From: DATFTE01 sp963802575
GTDB lineage: Bacteria; Acidobacteriota; Terriglobia; Terriglobales; Acidobacteriaceae
NCBI GenBank assembly: GCA_963802575.1
Contig: CAWDJF010000001.1
Location: 124,001 to 188,000 of the forward strand
DNA: 64,000 nucleotides
Direction: 5' to 3'
Under the pieces are notes generated by a model. The model made no database searches. It worked only from the letters and a program-made list of their open reading frames with translations, and was not told the origin of the DNA. The position numbers and the translations under genes are program-made. Shown piece after piece: positions 26,049-35,848 of this stretch. Position 1 is the first letter of the stretch. Every line of letters starts with the position of its first letter.

Positions 26049-26096
26049 GGGACGGGCGCCTTCGCCCGTCCAGGCCGTGGCGGTTTGTGCCACGGC
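26049..26096. repeat. Two adjacent palindromes between dinG and der
   Basis: The first has stem GGACGGGCG/CGCCCGTCC and loop CCTT (family C); the second has GCCGTGGC/GCCACGGC around GGTTTGT. They lie between divergent starts, so they are not terminators. Confidence 0.6.
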
Positions 26097-26115
26097 TATT
26101 GTGTAACTCCCCTTT

Positions 26116-27576
26116 ATGAAATCTGCCATCAAGCCGACCGAGATTGCCGCCAACTCCCCTCTGCTCGCCATCGTCGGCCGCCCCAACGTCGGCAAATCCA
26201 CGCTCTTTAACAAACTCGTTGGCTCCCGCCGCGCCATCGTCGGCGACGAGCCTGGCATCACTCGTGACCGCCTCTACGGCGACTCTCACTGGCGCGGACG
26301 CGACTTCCGCATCGTCGACACCGGCGGCATCCTTCCCGAAGACAAAGACTTCATCCCCGCCGAAATCTTCCGCCAGGCCCGGGTCGCGCTCGACGAAGCC
26401 GCCGCCATCATCATGGTGGTCGACGGACGCACCGAACTCGCCGCTCCCGACCTCGAACTCGCCCGCCTGCTGCAGCGTACCGGCAAGCCGCTCTTCCTCG
26501 CCGTCAATAAAGTCGACAGCGATAAGCAGCAAGGCCTCGAAGACGACGTCCACCGGCTCGGGCATCCGCAGAATCTTCCCCATCTCCGCCGAACACGGAC
26601 GAGGCATCGACGATCTGCTGGACTCGGTGATCGAAACGCTGAAGTTGGAAAGTAGCGCCGGCGTCCCCGCCGGCCAAGATGAACCGGCCACGAGCCAAGA
26701 AGGCGAAGAAGTGGTCGAAGATGAGCAACCGGCAACCGAAACCAAAGTCGCCATCATCGGCCACCCCAACGTAGGCAAATCCACGCTCTTGAATCACCTG
26801 ACCGGCACCTCGCGCGCTATCGTCTCCCCCATCCCCGGCACCACCCGCGACGCGGTCGACGAAGTCATCGAACGTGACGGACAGACCTTCCGCTTCATCG
26901 ACACCGCCGGCATTCGCCGCAAAGGCAAGACCCACCTGATGGCCGAGAAGCTTTCCGTCGTCATGTCGCGCAAGCATCTCGAAGCCGCCGACATCGCTCT
27001 GCTGGTGATCGACGCCACCGAGGGAGTGAATGCCCTCGACGCCACCATCGCCGGATACGCCCACGAGAGCGGACGCTCCGTCATCATTGTTGTCAATAAA
27101 TGGGATCTGGTGATCGCGGGAAGAATCCTCCGGCCAACCAGTCAAAAGCTGCGCGCATGCAGGAGAGCAAGCGCCCCGGAGACCGCGCTGCCTACGAATA
27201 TCGCCTGCGCGACAGCCTGAAATTCCTCAGCTACGCGCCAATTATTTTTATTTCCGCGGCCTCAGGAAAGAACGTCGACAAAATCTGGCCGCTGCTCGAA
27301 GAAGTCGCCGCTGAACGGCGCAAGCGCATCACCACGGGAGAGATGAACCGTTTCCTGAAACACATCGACTTCGACCGCGCGTCGGTCCCGGCCAGCAAGC
27401 GCATCAAGATTTACTACATGACCCAGGCCAAAGTCTCGCCACCAACGTTCATCTTGTTCACTGACCGCAACATCAAACTGCACTTCTCGTATCAGCGCTT
27501 CATCGAAAACCAAATCCGCGAAGCCTTCGGCTTTGTGGGTACGCCGATTTGGATAAAAAACCGAGCCAGGGATTAA
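26116..27576 (+). CDS. der: GTPase Der (EngA), two compensating frameshifts
   Basis: Reconstructed length is 486 residues, normal for Der. The first G domain has GRPNVGKSTLFN, ITRDRLYG, DTGG and NKVD; the second has GHPNVGKSTLLN, TTRDAVDE, DTAGIR and NKWD; a KH-like domain ends it. The frame shifts at the GGG at 26560-26562 (one base too many; removing it gives RLGIRRIFPISAEHG). It shifts back near 27111-27118 (one base missing). Der is a ribosome assembly GTPase and normally essential, so the shifts are most likely consensus errors. A REP-like palindrome is translated in the linker between the G domains. Confidence 0.92.
26652..26675. repeat. Family B palindrome inside der
   Basis: The reverse complement begins GGCCGGCGGGGACGCCGGCG and ends CTAC. 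It is 24 bases long and encodes part of the inter-domain linker SAGVPAGQ. Other copies are at 35305 and 39545, with a diverged copy at 54884. Confidence 0.7.
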
Positions 27577-27591
27577 TGCGGAGATAAATCT

Positions 27592-28405
27592 TCAAGCGGT
27601 CAGCCGCACCAAAGCTCGCGAGCTAACGAATTCTTCTGCAAGACGCATACAACTCGCTCGATCCGGCACCTCCGCAAGCACCCGCTGGGGATACTGATCG
27701 TACGTACGTCCATCGAGCAAGCGGCCATTCTTCACCTTTCGCACGCCGCCCCACTGCTTGAAGAAGAACGGCACACGCTGCTCGCGGCACTGCTCGCGAA
27801 TCGAAATCACCCAATCTTTTTTCATTGGACGCGCGCCCGGGCCGCTCTCGCCGCCCACAATCACCCAATGAATGCCCGAGAGATTCATCTCGCCCAGGTC
27901 TTCCAGCAGGGGCTCGACCGACAGGAACCGCACCGCGGCGGGAGCCCGCCGCAAGTCATCGATTCGCGGCAGACCGTACTTCTTGTCTTCAACGCTGACG
28001 CCCCACCAGATGTTTTCGCGCTTCCCCGCAAAGCGCAGCGGCCCCTTCAGCAATGCGAGCAATCTCTCCGACCGCTTGGTCAGCACCTGATAGGTGTGCC
28101 AATTCGCTCTCGTCATCACCCACGCGACGGCTTCGGCGTAGTCATCGGGCACGCCGTCCTGAAACAGGTCGCTCATCGAATTCACAAAGACCAGCTTGGG
28201 CGAGCGCCAGGTGAATGGCTCCGTCAACTTCTCCGGCACCAATCGCAAATCAAACCCCTGCTCATACGGATGCCCCTTCACCCCGCGAAACCTCTCCGCA
28301 AAGGTCTCGGCATAGCAATGCTTGCACCCGGGACTGATCTTGGTGCAGCCGCGCACGGGATTCCAGGTGGCGTCGGTCCATTCGATGTGGGAGTTGCAGT
28401 GACAT
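27592..28405 (-). CDS. Phage Gp37/Gp68-type (DUF5131) three-Cys protein
   Basis: The continuous frame begins at GTG 28356, but family members normally begin with a block like SHIEWTDATWNPVRGCTK. That block is present upstream without a start codon in frame. An ATG at 28405 would join it if one base near 28391-28398 were removed, giving 270 residues. The three cysteines are in GCTKISPGCKHCYAE, a radical-SAM-like cluster. FVNSMSDLFQDGVPD, WHTYQVLTKRSERL, NIWWGVSVED and VIVGGESGPGARPM follow as family signatures. The decayed tcmP next to it belongs to the family named as its partner. The biochemical role of the pair is unresolved. Confidence 0.85.
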
Positions 28406-28649
28406 TGTCAGATCTTATCTAGCCCAGCCGCAAAGTGATGTTTCGACATCAGTGCGAATACTTCAGCCTTGTTCTCCTAGTATGGCATTCGATCTCGATG
28501 TTCGTACATCCGGCAAGCCGCTCGTGAGAAGCCAGTTCTGGATCTGTGCAATGTAGCCTCTGCATCTGAGATGGGCTAATAAACCGTAACCTACCGAACT
28601 CCATTCGCGTCTTGGACACAACACAAGCTAGGAAGTCATTGAAGAATGG
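28406..28649. other. AT-richer gap between the three-Cys gene and tcmP
   Basis: No gene is recognisable. Base composition is visibly richer in A/T than the surroundings. The N-terminal part of tcmP may once have started here. Confidence 0.4.
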
Positions 28650-29484
28650 TACCTCCATAGCCTACAGCTGGATTTTCGATCAGTCAGCAAGCTCGGTCTT
28701 ACTCGATCAGCTATGTCGACGCTTTTGCGGGAACGGGAGTTACCTCGACCCGAGCCCACCGGATTCGCCGAGCTCCTTCCCCAATTGCGAGAGGATGAGC
28801 AAGAGTTTCGCAAAGGTAGCGTGATACGTGCCTTAGAGGCTGTGCCTCCGTTCGACAAGTATGTTCTTATCGAAAAAGATGCTGCAAAATGCCGGGAGCT
28901 CAGTCACACCTTGTCCGAATTCTCGGATCGCAGCGTGGAAATAGTTAACGAAGATGCCAACGAGGCGCTTCTGAAGTGGTGCGCGAAGCTGGACTCGAGA
29001 GCGAGAGCGCGCCGTGGTATTCGCTCGACCCTTTTGGCGCGTCGGTGACATGGGAGGCTGTCGCAGCGTTGGGGCGAACGAGCGCAGTAGATCTGTGGGT
29101 GTTGTTTCCCTATTCCGCAATTAATCGGATGCTTGTACGTAACCGGAAGCCGCCAAAGGCTTGGGCTCAGCGGCTTACTTCTGTGTTTGGCACGAACGAG
29201 TGGGAGCGCTAGATTTTATGCTACCGACGCCTTCCAATCACTCCTTGATCCAAACCAGACGGATCGAGTCTGTCCGCAAGTCGGCGGACAATCGAGTGAT
29301 TACGGACTTCTACGTCGAACGACTCGGACGAGAATTCGTGGCCGTTAGCGATCCGTTTCCGATGCATAATTCAAACGGCTCTTTAATGTTTATTCTCTTT
29401 TTCGCTGCGGCCAACAAGCACAGCGCTAAGACAGGGCTCAAGATCGCCAACGATATTATTGGCAAAGAATTAGATTTGAGCTAA
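28650..29484 (+). pseudogene. tcmP: Decayed three-Cys-motif partner protein TcmP
   Basis: No single frame is intact, but consecutive fragments read as one TcmP. They are RSYSISYVDAFAGTG (about 28694), then FAELLPQLREDEQ and PPFDKYVLIEKDAAKCREL with VEIVNEDANEALLKWC. Then come SLDPFGASVTWEAVAALGRT and AVDLWVLFPYSAINRML up to FGTNEWER, then ARFYATDAFQSLLDPNQTD, and finally SADNRVITDFYVERLGREF to the stop at 29484. At least four frame changes separate them. The gene faces away from the Gp37/Gp68-type gene, and its lower GC suggests acquisition. Several indels in 0.8 kb point to genuine decay, though consensus errors may contribute. Confidence 0.75.
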
Positions 29485-29494
29485 CCGCTCCCCA

Positions 29495-29514
29495 CGCGGG
29501 CGAGGGCGCCCGCG
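29495..29514. repeat. Short palindrome between convergent gene ends
   Basis: GCGGGCG/CGCCCGC with loop AGGG separates the tcmP remnant from the carboxyltransferase stop codon. It has no T-run and looks REP-like. Confidence 0.4.
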
Positions 29515-29528
29515 CCACGCAACCAACA

Positions 29529-31079
29529 CTACAGCGGTATGTTCCCATGCTTCTTCGGCGGGTTCTTATCCCGCTTGGTCTGCAGCATCTCCAGCGCCTG
29601 GATCAATTTCTTCCGCGTGTCCCTCGGCTGGATCACAGCATCCACGAATCCCCGATCCGCCGCCACGTAGGGATTGGCAAAGCGTTCACGGAATTCTTCG
29701 ATCTTCTCGGCGCGAATCGCGATTTTGTTCGCCGCTTTCTCTAAATCTCGCTTGTAGACGATGTCCACCGCGCCTTCCGGCCCCATCACCGCGATCTCGG
29801 CTGTCGGCCACGCATAGTTCACGTCGGTGCGAATGTGTTTCGACGCCATGACGCAGTACGCGCCGCCGTACGCCTTGCGCGTGATCACCGTCACCTTGGG
29901 CACGGTCGCCTCGGCAAAGGCGTACAGCAGCTTCGCGCCGTGCTTGATGATGCCGCCGTACTCTTGCGTCGTGCCGGGCAGAAATCCCGGAACATCTTCG
30001 AACGTCACCAGCGGAATGTTGAAGCAATCGCAGAAGCGGACGAAACGCGCGCCCTTGATGGACGCATTGATGTCGAGCGTCCCCGCCAGCATCGCCGGCT
30101 GGTTGGCCACAATTCCTACCGGGCGTCCGTTCAACCGGGCGAATCCGATGACGATGTTTTTGGCGTAGTGCTCCTGCACTTCGAAGAAATATCCATCGTC
30201 AATCACCGCATGGATGACATCTTTCATGTCATACGGCTGGTTCGACTCCGTGGGGACAATCTTGTCGAGCGCCGAGTCGGCCCGGTCAATCGGATCGGTG
30301 CACACCTTTCGCGGGGGATCATCCAGATTGTTCGACGGCACGAAGCTGAGCAGCTCGCGCACCATCGACAGGCACTCGGCATCGTCGTGCGCCAGGAAAT
30401 GCGCCACGCCGGAAGTCTCGTTGTGCGTCATAGCTCCGCCCAGCTGATCTTTTGTCACATCCTCATGCGTCACCGTCTTGATCACATCCGGCCCGGTAAT
30501 GAACATGTACGAAGTCTTATCGACCATCAAGATAAAATCGGTAATCGCCGGAGAATACACAGCGCCGCCCGCGCACGGCCCCATGATGGCCGAGATCTGC
30601 GGGACTACGCCGCTGTAGAGCGTATTGCGCAGGAAAATGTCGGCATAGCCTGCCAGCGACATCACGCCTTCTTGAATCCGAGCCCCGCCCGAATCGTTCA
30701 GCCCTATCACCGGTGCGCCCATCTTCGCCGCCAGATCCATGATCTTGACGATCTTGGCCGCGTTCGCCTCCGACAAAGACCCGCCGAACACGGTGAAGTC
30801 CTGCGCGAAGGCGAACACCAACCGGCCCTCGATGCGTCCGTAGCCGGTGATGAAGCCGTCGCCGTAATACTTCTGCTGCTGCATGCCGAAATCGTTGCAG
30901 CGGTGCGTGACCAGCTTGTCGGTTTCTTCGAACGTACCTTCATCGAGCAGGAACTCGATGCGCTCGCGCGCCGACATCTTGCCCTCTTTGTGCTGCCGCT
31001 CGCGGCGCTGCGCTCCGCCGCCCTCTTGCGCCAAATGATCGCGACGCTTCAGCTCTTCCAGCTTCTGTTCCAGATTCAT
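29529..31079 (-). CDS. Acyl-CoA carboxyltransferase beta subunit (PccB/MmdA type)
   Basis: At 516 residues this has the normal length for propionyl-CoA carboxylase beta or methylmalonyl-CoA decarboxylase alpha. Visible signatures are KMSARERIEFLLDEGTFEE, FAQDFTVFGGSLSEANAAKI, IGLNDSGGARIQEGV, MGPCAGGAVYSPAITDF and FLPGTTQEYGGIIKHGAKLL. KAYGGAYCVMASKHI and ADRGFVDAVIQPRDTR complete the fold. It transfers carboxyl groups between biotin and an acyl-CoA. No biotin carboxylase or biotin carrier gene is adjacent, so carboxylase and decarboxylase roles cannot be told apart here. Confidence 0.92.
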   Translation of the reverse strand: MNLEQKLEELKRRDHLAQEGGGAQRRERQHKEGKMSARERIEFLLDEGTFEETDKLVTHRCNDFGMQQQKYYGDGFITGYGRIEGRLVFAFAQDFTVFGGSLSEANAAKIVKIMDLAAKMGAPVIGLNDSGGARIQEGVMSLAGYADIFLRNTLYSGVVPQISAIMGPCAGGAVYSPAITDFILMVDKTSYMFITGPDVIKTVTHEDVTKDQLGGAMTHNETSGVAHFLAHDDAECLSMVRELLSFVPSNNLDDPPRKVCTDPIDRADSALDKIVPTESNQPYDMKDVIHAVIDDGYFFEVQEHYAKNIVIGFARLNGRPVGIVANQPAMLAGTLDINASIKGARFVRFCDCFNIPLVTFEDVPGFLPGTTQEYGGIIKHGAKLLYAFAEATVPKVTVITRKAYGGAYCVMASKHIRTDVNYAWPTAEIAVMGPEGAVDIVYKRDLEKAANKIAIRAEKIEEFRERFANPYVAADRGFVDAVIQPRDTRKKLIQALEMLQTKRDKNPPKKHGNIPL

Positions 31080-31149
31080 GGGGAGAGATTATATCGGGTG
31101 GGTGAACAGTGGCGTGTGAGGTAAGACGCAATAAGCTGTGACGAGAGGG

Positions 31150-31225
31150 GCATCAGGCTTCGGGCCTCAGGCTTCAGGAAACCACGCTTTTCCCGATGCC
31201 CGACGCCAGAAGCCTGACGCCGAGG
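31150..31225. repeat. Inverted heptamer tracts (CTCAGGC/CCTGACG type)
   Basis: Left arm ATCAGGC, TTCGGGC, CTCAGGC, TTCAGGA; right arm CCCGATG, CCCGACG, CCAGAAG, CCTGACG, CCGAGG. The arms are in opposite sense. The tract ends one base before the stop codon of the next minus-strand gene. Confidence 0.6.
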
Positions 31226-31792
31226 TTATTCCATACTCGAGCCGAGCGGAGTGTACTTGTACTTCTTGCCGTCGAAATAGAGCGCCGATGTCATTCCGTC
31301 GCTGCTGGTCTCTTCGGCATAGATCGCCATGATGGTCTTCTTGCGCGCAGTCATTTTCTTAATGACCAGCGACTTGTAGGGCAAGTTAATGATCATGAAC
31401 TTGGCCTTCGGAGTATCCGACCGCCAGGCTTCGGGGCCATCGCCATGAATGATCAGCAGCACGGTGCCGCGCGCCGCAGGATCTTCGGTGGCGAATTCGC
31501 TGGTCACCTTGGGATTGCCGTAGCCGTAAAAAGTGTAATACGGATCTTCCACGCGGAAGCCGTTCTCCGCCTGATCCATCATCGGCTTGGTGCAGTGCGC
31601 CGGGATCACGATGTCTTCAATGCCATCGCCATCCAGGTCGCCGGTAAGCGCCGAGAACCCGGGCTGCAGCTTGCACGAATCGCCAAACTGCTTCTGCACA
31701 AAATCGTTGTCAACGTTCGCCACCGGCTGCACCGCGTAGGCCAGAGACGCCGCAAAGAACACAAGCACGAGACCGCAATTTCGTAACGCCAT
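31226..31792 (-). CDS. Secreted protein with FG-GAP-like calcium loop
   Basis: This 188-residue protein has a signal peptide (MALRNCGLVLVFFAASLAYA). GDLDGDGIEDIVIPAH follows, a calcium-loop pattern typical of FG-GAP/VCBS-type repeats, and then a beta-rich remainder containing YTFYGYGNPKVTSE and SALYFDGKKYKYTP. Only one such loop is present, so it is not a full propeller. The function is unknown to me. No clear operon partner is visible. Confidence 0.75.
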   Translation of the reverse strand: MALRNCGLVLVFFAASLAYAVQPVANVDNDFVQKQFGDSCKLQPGFSALTGDLDGDGIEDIVIPAHCTKPMMDQAENGFRVEDPYYTFYGYGNPKVTSEFATEDPAARGTVLLIIHGDGPEAWRSDTPKAKFMIINLPYKSLVIKKMTARKKTIMAIYAEETSSDGMTSALYFDGKKYKYTPLGSSME

Positions 31793-31882
31793 GCGGTTAC
31801 TTTAGACCGATACCCCGCGCCAATCCTAGAGAAAGAAGTGGTTCCAAGGTGAACGTTAGGACATGTACCAGTGGTGTACCAT

Positions 31883-32272
31883 CTACCTAGGCCGACCAAA
31901 GAACAGGACGTAGCCGTCAGGATCAGAAATCTCGAAGCCGCGCAGACCGTCGTGTGTATCTTTGAGCGGAGCGCTGAATGCTGCGCCATGATCCGCAAAT
32001 TCGGCGGCGAGCGCATCCGGGTCTGGTGCGTAGACGAAGGCATCCCACCTTATCGACGGACAACGCTTCGGGTTCGGCAGCGGCGCGGTGTCTTTATCGG
32101 ACTTGATGAAGATCTGCGCTCCGTCGCGGCCGATGATGGCGAAAAAGGGATTTCGTTCCGGCTGCTGGAATCTCACCTCAAAGCCCAGCTTGTCGCGGTA
32201 AAAAGCGATGGTCTGATCGACGTTGCTGACGATGAAGAACGGTGAAATCGCCTGCGTCGTTGGTCGTGTCAT
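31883..32272 (-). CDS. Glyoxalase/bleomycin-resistance (VOC) protein
   Basis: At 129 residues it is one VOC module pair: SPFFIVSNVDQTIAFYRDKLGFEV with the following strand, and FEISDPDGYVLFFGRP at the end, where the glutamate and preceding positions form the metal site. VOC proteins include dioxygenases, glyoxalases and drug-binding resistance proteins; the sequence does not decide among them. It has about 120 bases to the next gene and no evident partners. Confidence 0.85.
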   Translation of the reverse strand: MTRPTTQAISPFFIVSNVDQTIAFYRDKLGFEVRFQQPERNPFFAIIGRDGAQIFIKSDKDTAPLPNPKRCPSIRWDAFVYAPDPDALAAEFADHGAAFSAPLKDTHDGLRGFEISDPDGYVLFFGRPR

Positions 32273-32348
32273 AAGCGTGGAGCCTCTTGCACTCTGTTAC
32301 TCGTTTTTCCTTTGTTAACGCTTCTCCGGCATTGTTGTGACAACAAGC

Positions 32349-32386
32349 AAAAACGGCGGATGCCTCTCGAAAGAGAAGCTTCCGCC
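32349..32386 (-). terminator. Rho-independent terminator after bactofilin
   Basis: On the minus strand GGCGGAAGC and GCATCCGCC enclose a short inner stem and are followed by GTTTTTG, about 50 bases past the bactofilin stop. Confidence 0.8.
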
Positions 32387-32407
32387 GCCAATCTTGTCGA
32401 CGTCTAA

Positions 32408-32436
32408 AGGTCCGACGTCCGAGGTCCGAGGTCCGC
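32408..32436. repeat. Degenerate heptamer tract (GGTCCGA type)
   Basis: Four near-identical sevens: GGTCCGA, CGTCCGA, GGTCCGA, GGTCCGC. It lies between the bactofilin stop codon and its terminator, so it would be transcribed. The same vocabulary recurs at 33219. Confidence 0.65.
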
Positions 32437-32437
32437 T

Positions 32438-32995
32438 TTATGCCCTGGCCGCTGCCGCTTCCACCGCGGGCGAGGTCGAAGTGGTCTTCACTTCTTCCGC
32501 CCCGTTGGCCTTCTGTCCGGCCTTGCGGATGTCGATGCCGCCCTTGAAGAACGCGCCATCTTCAATCGAAATGCGCGCCGCCACCACGTCGCCCGTGAGC
32601 GAGCCGTCGCTGCGGATATCCACGCGATCGCTGGCCGTCAGGTTGCCGCGCACTTTGCCCAGCACCACGATTTCGCGCGCGTTGATGTTGGCCGCGACTA
32701 CGCCATTGCGGCCGACCGTCACCCGGTTGCCCGAGAGGTTGATGGATCCTTCCACGCGACCGTCAATGTAAAGCGACTCGCTTCCCGTCACTTCACCCTT
32801 GATCACCAGCGATTTCCCGATCGTCGCCTGGTCTGCCGTGGCCGTAGTGCTCACCGCTCGCGGCGTCGCCGCGGCTGCCGGTTCGCTGCTCATCGAAGAC
32901 GAAGAAGAAGGAGCGGGGGTCGTCGGCATGGCGGTCGGGCGCTCCGGCTCACCTGGCCGGCCTGGTGTCGTAGGCTGATTTGTGGGCTTCCACAT
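32438..32995 (-). CDS. Bactofilin (polymer-forming cytoskeletal protein)
   Basis: From ATG 32995 (AGGAAAGGAA upstream) the product is 185 residues. A Pro/Ser/Thr-rich, probably disordered N-terminus (to about 55) is followed by the bactofilin beta-helix. Its rungs can be seen as SLVIKGEVTGSESLYIDGRV, EGSINLSGNRVTVGRNGVV, ANINAREIVVLGKVRGNL and TGDVVAARISIEDGAFFKGG. A short charged tail ends it. Bactofilins polymerise without nucleotides and organise cell shape or polar structures. No peptidase partner of the M23 type is adjacent. Confidence 0.93.
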   Translation of the reverse strand: MWKPTNQPTTPGRPGEPERPTAMPTTPAPSSSSSMSSEPAAAATPRAVSTTATADQATIGKSLVIKGEVTGSESLYIDGRVEGSINLSGNRVTVGRNGVVAANINAREIVVLGKVRGNLTASDRVDIRSDGSLTGDVVAARISIEDGAFFKGGIDIRKAGQKANGAEEVKTTSTSPAVEAAAARA

Positions 32996-33331
32996 GGGCA
33001 ATAATTCCTTTCCTTTTTTAGGATGGATCAGGGTCAAAGCCGCATTTCGGTGACCATCTCGTATTCTACTCCTCAGACAGCGTGATTGAAGCTGTGGAAA
33101 TCATTAGAAGCACTGGAAATCCAGCCTTTTTTCTCACTCGAAAGGGCAGCCCAGAAGGACATGCCTTCTCACCTCGCCAGAGTAATTCTTGCGCCCTTCT
33201 CGAAAAATCCACCAAAGACGGACCTCGGACGTCAGACCTCAGCCAGGCGAGACTCTTGCTAAGGTCTGACGTCTGACGTCCGGTCTTGGTTTAAGCTAAG
33301 AGCCACGAGCTAACAGCTAAAAAGCTCGCTC
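32996..33331. other. Intergenic region between bactofilin and rnr
   Basis: This is a divergent promoter region of about 335 bases. Its right 110 bases are almost all heptamer tracts (33219-33330) that end just before the RNase R start, so the rnr ribosome-binding region is made of repeat sequence. No gene is seen. Confidence 0.5.
33219..33330. repeat. Compound heptamer tracts (GTCTGAC and AGCTAAC types)
   Basis: Left arm GGACCTC, GGACGTC, AGACCTC; an inverted arm GTCTGAC, GTCTGAC, GTCCGGT; then a second vocabulary AGCTAAG, AGCCACG, AGCTAAC, AGCTAAA. It runs to within two bases of the rnr start codon. Confidence 0.65.
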
Positions 33332-35787
33332 ATGCCCACCGACGCCGAGATACTCAAGAAGATCGAACGCCAGCCCAAGCACACCGCCGGCTACAAGCAA
33401 CTCGTTCGCGAACTCGGACTGCATGGCGACGAGCGCCGCGAGCTTTCCGAAAAATTGTCACGCCTCGTGTCCAGCGGACAGCTTCGCCAGACTCGACTCC
33501 GACCGCTACGCGCTTCCGCAGGCCGCCTCCGGACGCAATCTGGTCGTCGGACGCCTCAGCATGCACCGCGACGGCTTCGGGTTCGTCATTCCCGACCCCA
33601 CTTCGATGGACGAGCGTCTCAAAGCCAAACTCAGCGGCGACATCTTCATTCCTCCGCCGGCCGTCGGCAACGCTATGCACGGAGACCGCGTCGCCGTCGA
33701 AGTCACCGCCATCCGTCCCGACGGACGCGCCGAAGGCCGCATCATCAGGCCTCTCTACCGCGCCCACGCGACAGTCGTCGGCATCTTCCACTACGGCCAG
33801 CGCACACAACTACGTCACTCCCATCGATCAGAAGATCGCTCAAGAAATCGTCATACCGCAAGGGATGGAGATTCCGGAAAAGAGTGGCGCCGACGTCCCG
33901 CCGGCCACGGAAAAGCCAGCCAAGCGAAGAAGCAAGCACCGCGTGCTCGGCGAAGAAGCCCAACGCCGCACCTGGGACGACCTAGAAAACGTTGTGGTCG
34001 ATGTCGAGATCACCGACTGGCCTTCTGCCACTCAGAATCCCAAAGGACGCGTCGTCGAGATCCTCGGCTATCAGGACGACTTCGGTGTCGATGTCGAAAT
34101 CATCATCCGCAAGTTCCATCTCCCGCACATCTTTCCTGCCGAAGTCTTGAAGGAAGCGGAGGAAACCGAGCCCATCATTTCTTCCGAAGAAATGCGCCGG
34201 CGCCGCGACTTCCGCGATTTGCTCATCGTCACCATCGACGGCGAAACTGCGCGCGACTTCGACGACGCGGTGCTTGTCATCGTTTTAGAAAACGGCAATT
34301 TCGAACTGCAGGTACACATTGCCGATGTGGCGCACTACGTTACCGACGGCTCCGCGCTCGATCAGGAAGCGCGCCTGCGCGGCACCAGCGTCTACTTTCC
34401 CGATCGCGCCGTTCCTATGCTGCCGCTCGAATTATCGACCGACATCTGCAGCCTGCGTCCACAGGTCGAGCGCCTGGTGCTTTCCTGCGTGATGGAAATC
34501 GACCATCGCGGCGAAATCGTCGGATACGAACTCAGCGAAGGTGTCATCAAGTCCGCCGAGCGCATGACTTACACGGCGGTCAACGCGATCATCGAAGGTG
34601 ATGAAGACGCGTGCAAACGCTACGCGCCGCTGGTCAAGCAGTTCGAACTGATGCGCGATCTCGCTTTGATCCTGAACAAAAAGCGCGAGCGCCGCGGCTC
34701 AATCGACTTTGACCTGCCTGAACCGGTCATCGAATTCGATGAGCACGGATTGATGAAGAGCATCACCCGCTCGGAGCGCAACATCGCGCACCGTTTGATT
34801 GAAGAATTCATGCTTTCGGCGAACGAGACCGTCGCCGGTCATCTGGAAAGAAAGCGGATCGCTTCGCTTTACCGCATTCACGAGAAGCCCGACGCCAAGC
34901 GCGTCTACGACTTCGAAGTGATCGCGGCAACCTTCGGTTATTCGCTGGGCGTGGGTGCGTTACCCATTGGGCGCATTCAACTGAAGACCGACCGCCGCGC
35001 CGCTCGCGGAACCGGCAAGCATGTTCCCGCCATCGAGATTCCTAAAGAAGTGCATATCACGCCGCGCATGTATCAGAAACTCACGGAGAAAATCGCCGGC
35101 AAGCCCGAGGAGCGCATTCTTTCGTACCTGATGCTGCGATCCCTCAAGCAAGCGCGCTACTCGGAAGAGAATGAAGGACACTTCGCCCTCGCCGCCCCCA
35201 GCTACACGCATTTCACCTCGCCCATCCGCCGCTATCCCGATCTGATTGTGCATCGCATCTTGAAGGAAGTTCTCAAAGATGCTTTGAGTGCTGAGAGCAA
35301 CTCTGGCCGGCGGGACGCCGGCGCTACTCCGTGGTCGAAGCGCCGCGAGCGCGAAGCCCCAGAGCCCACGGGCGGTCCGATCCCTCTCGAAGTTCTACAC
35401 GAGATCGCCGAAGAGTCGAGCCAGTCCGAACGCCGCGCCGACGAAGCCGAACGTGAACTGATGGAATGGAAGAAAGCCAAGTTCATGGAAGACCAGGTGG
35501 GCAATGACTTCGACGGGCTCATCATCAGCGTGACGAAGTTTGGATTCTTCGTCGAACTGCTCGATCTCTTCGTTGAAGGACTCGTCCCTCTGGCCTCTCT
35601 CACCGACGACCGCTACACCTATCACGAGAACACGCGCGAGATCATCGGACAGCGCAGTCACAAGACCTACAGCCTGGGGCAGAAGATTCGCGTGATTGTC
35701 GACCGCATCGATCCCGTGGAGAAGAAAATTCAGTTCGCCGTTTTGGAAGAGAAGCCGGTTCGCGCCGCACGGAGACGGAAGTCCTAA
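33332..35787 (+). CDS. rnr: Ribonuclease R, two frameshifts
   Basis: Reconstructed length is 817 residues, typical of RNase R. An N-terminal winged helix (AEILKKIERQPKHTAGYKQL), cold-shock domains (MHRDGFGFVIPD, GDIFIPP), the RNB catalytic domain (TIDGETARDFDDAV; ISSEEMRRRRDF before it) and a C-terminal S1 domain (GLIISVTKFGFFVELLD) follow in order. Two single-base insertions break it. One is near 33489 (corrected: SGQLRRLDSDRYALP). The other is at the GGCC near 33797 (corrected: FHYGSAHNYVTPID). It degrades structured RNA 3'-5'. A family B palindrome is translated between RNB and S1. Confidence 0.92.
35305..35327. repeat. Family B palindrome inside rnr
   Basis: GGCCGGCGGGACGCCGGCG followed by CTAC, 23 bases, identical to the copy at 39545. 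It encodes part of SGRRDAGAT between the catalytic and S1 domains. Confidence 0.75.
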
Positions 35788-35848
35788 AGTTCCGGTTATT
35801 TATTGGGCGCCCATCTTGTGATACGTTGCCGCACATCACGGCGATCGA

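Noticed and set aside
26560..26562. Programmed frameshifting in der
   Set aside because: Two opposite shifts 550 bases apart would both have to be programmed; a consensus indel pair is simpler.
29835..31124. A 429-codon plus-strand frame opposite the carboxyltransferase
   Set aside because: Arg/His-rich shadow of a well-supported gene.
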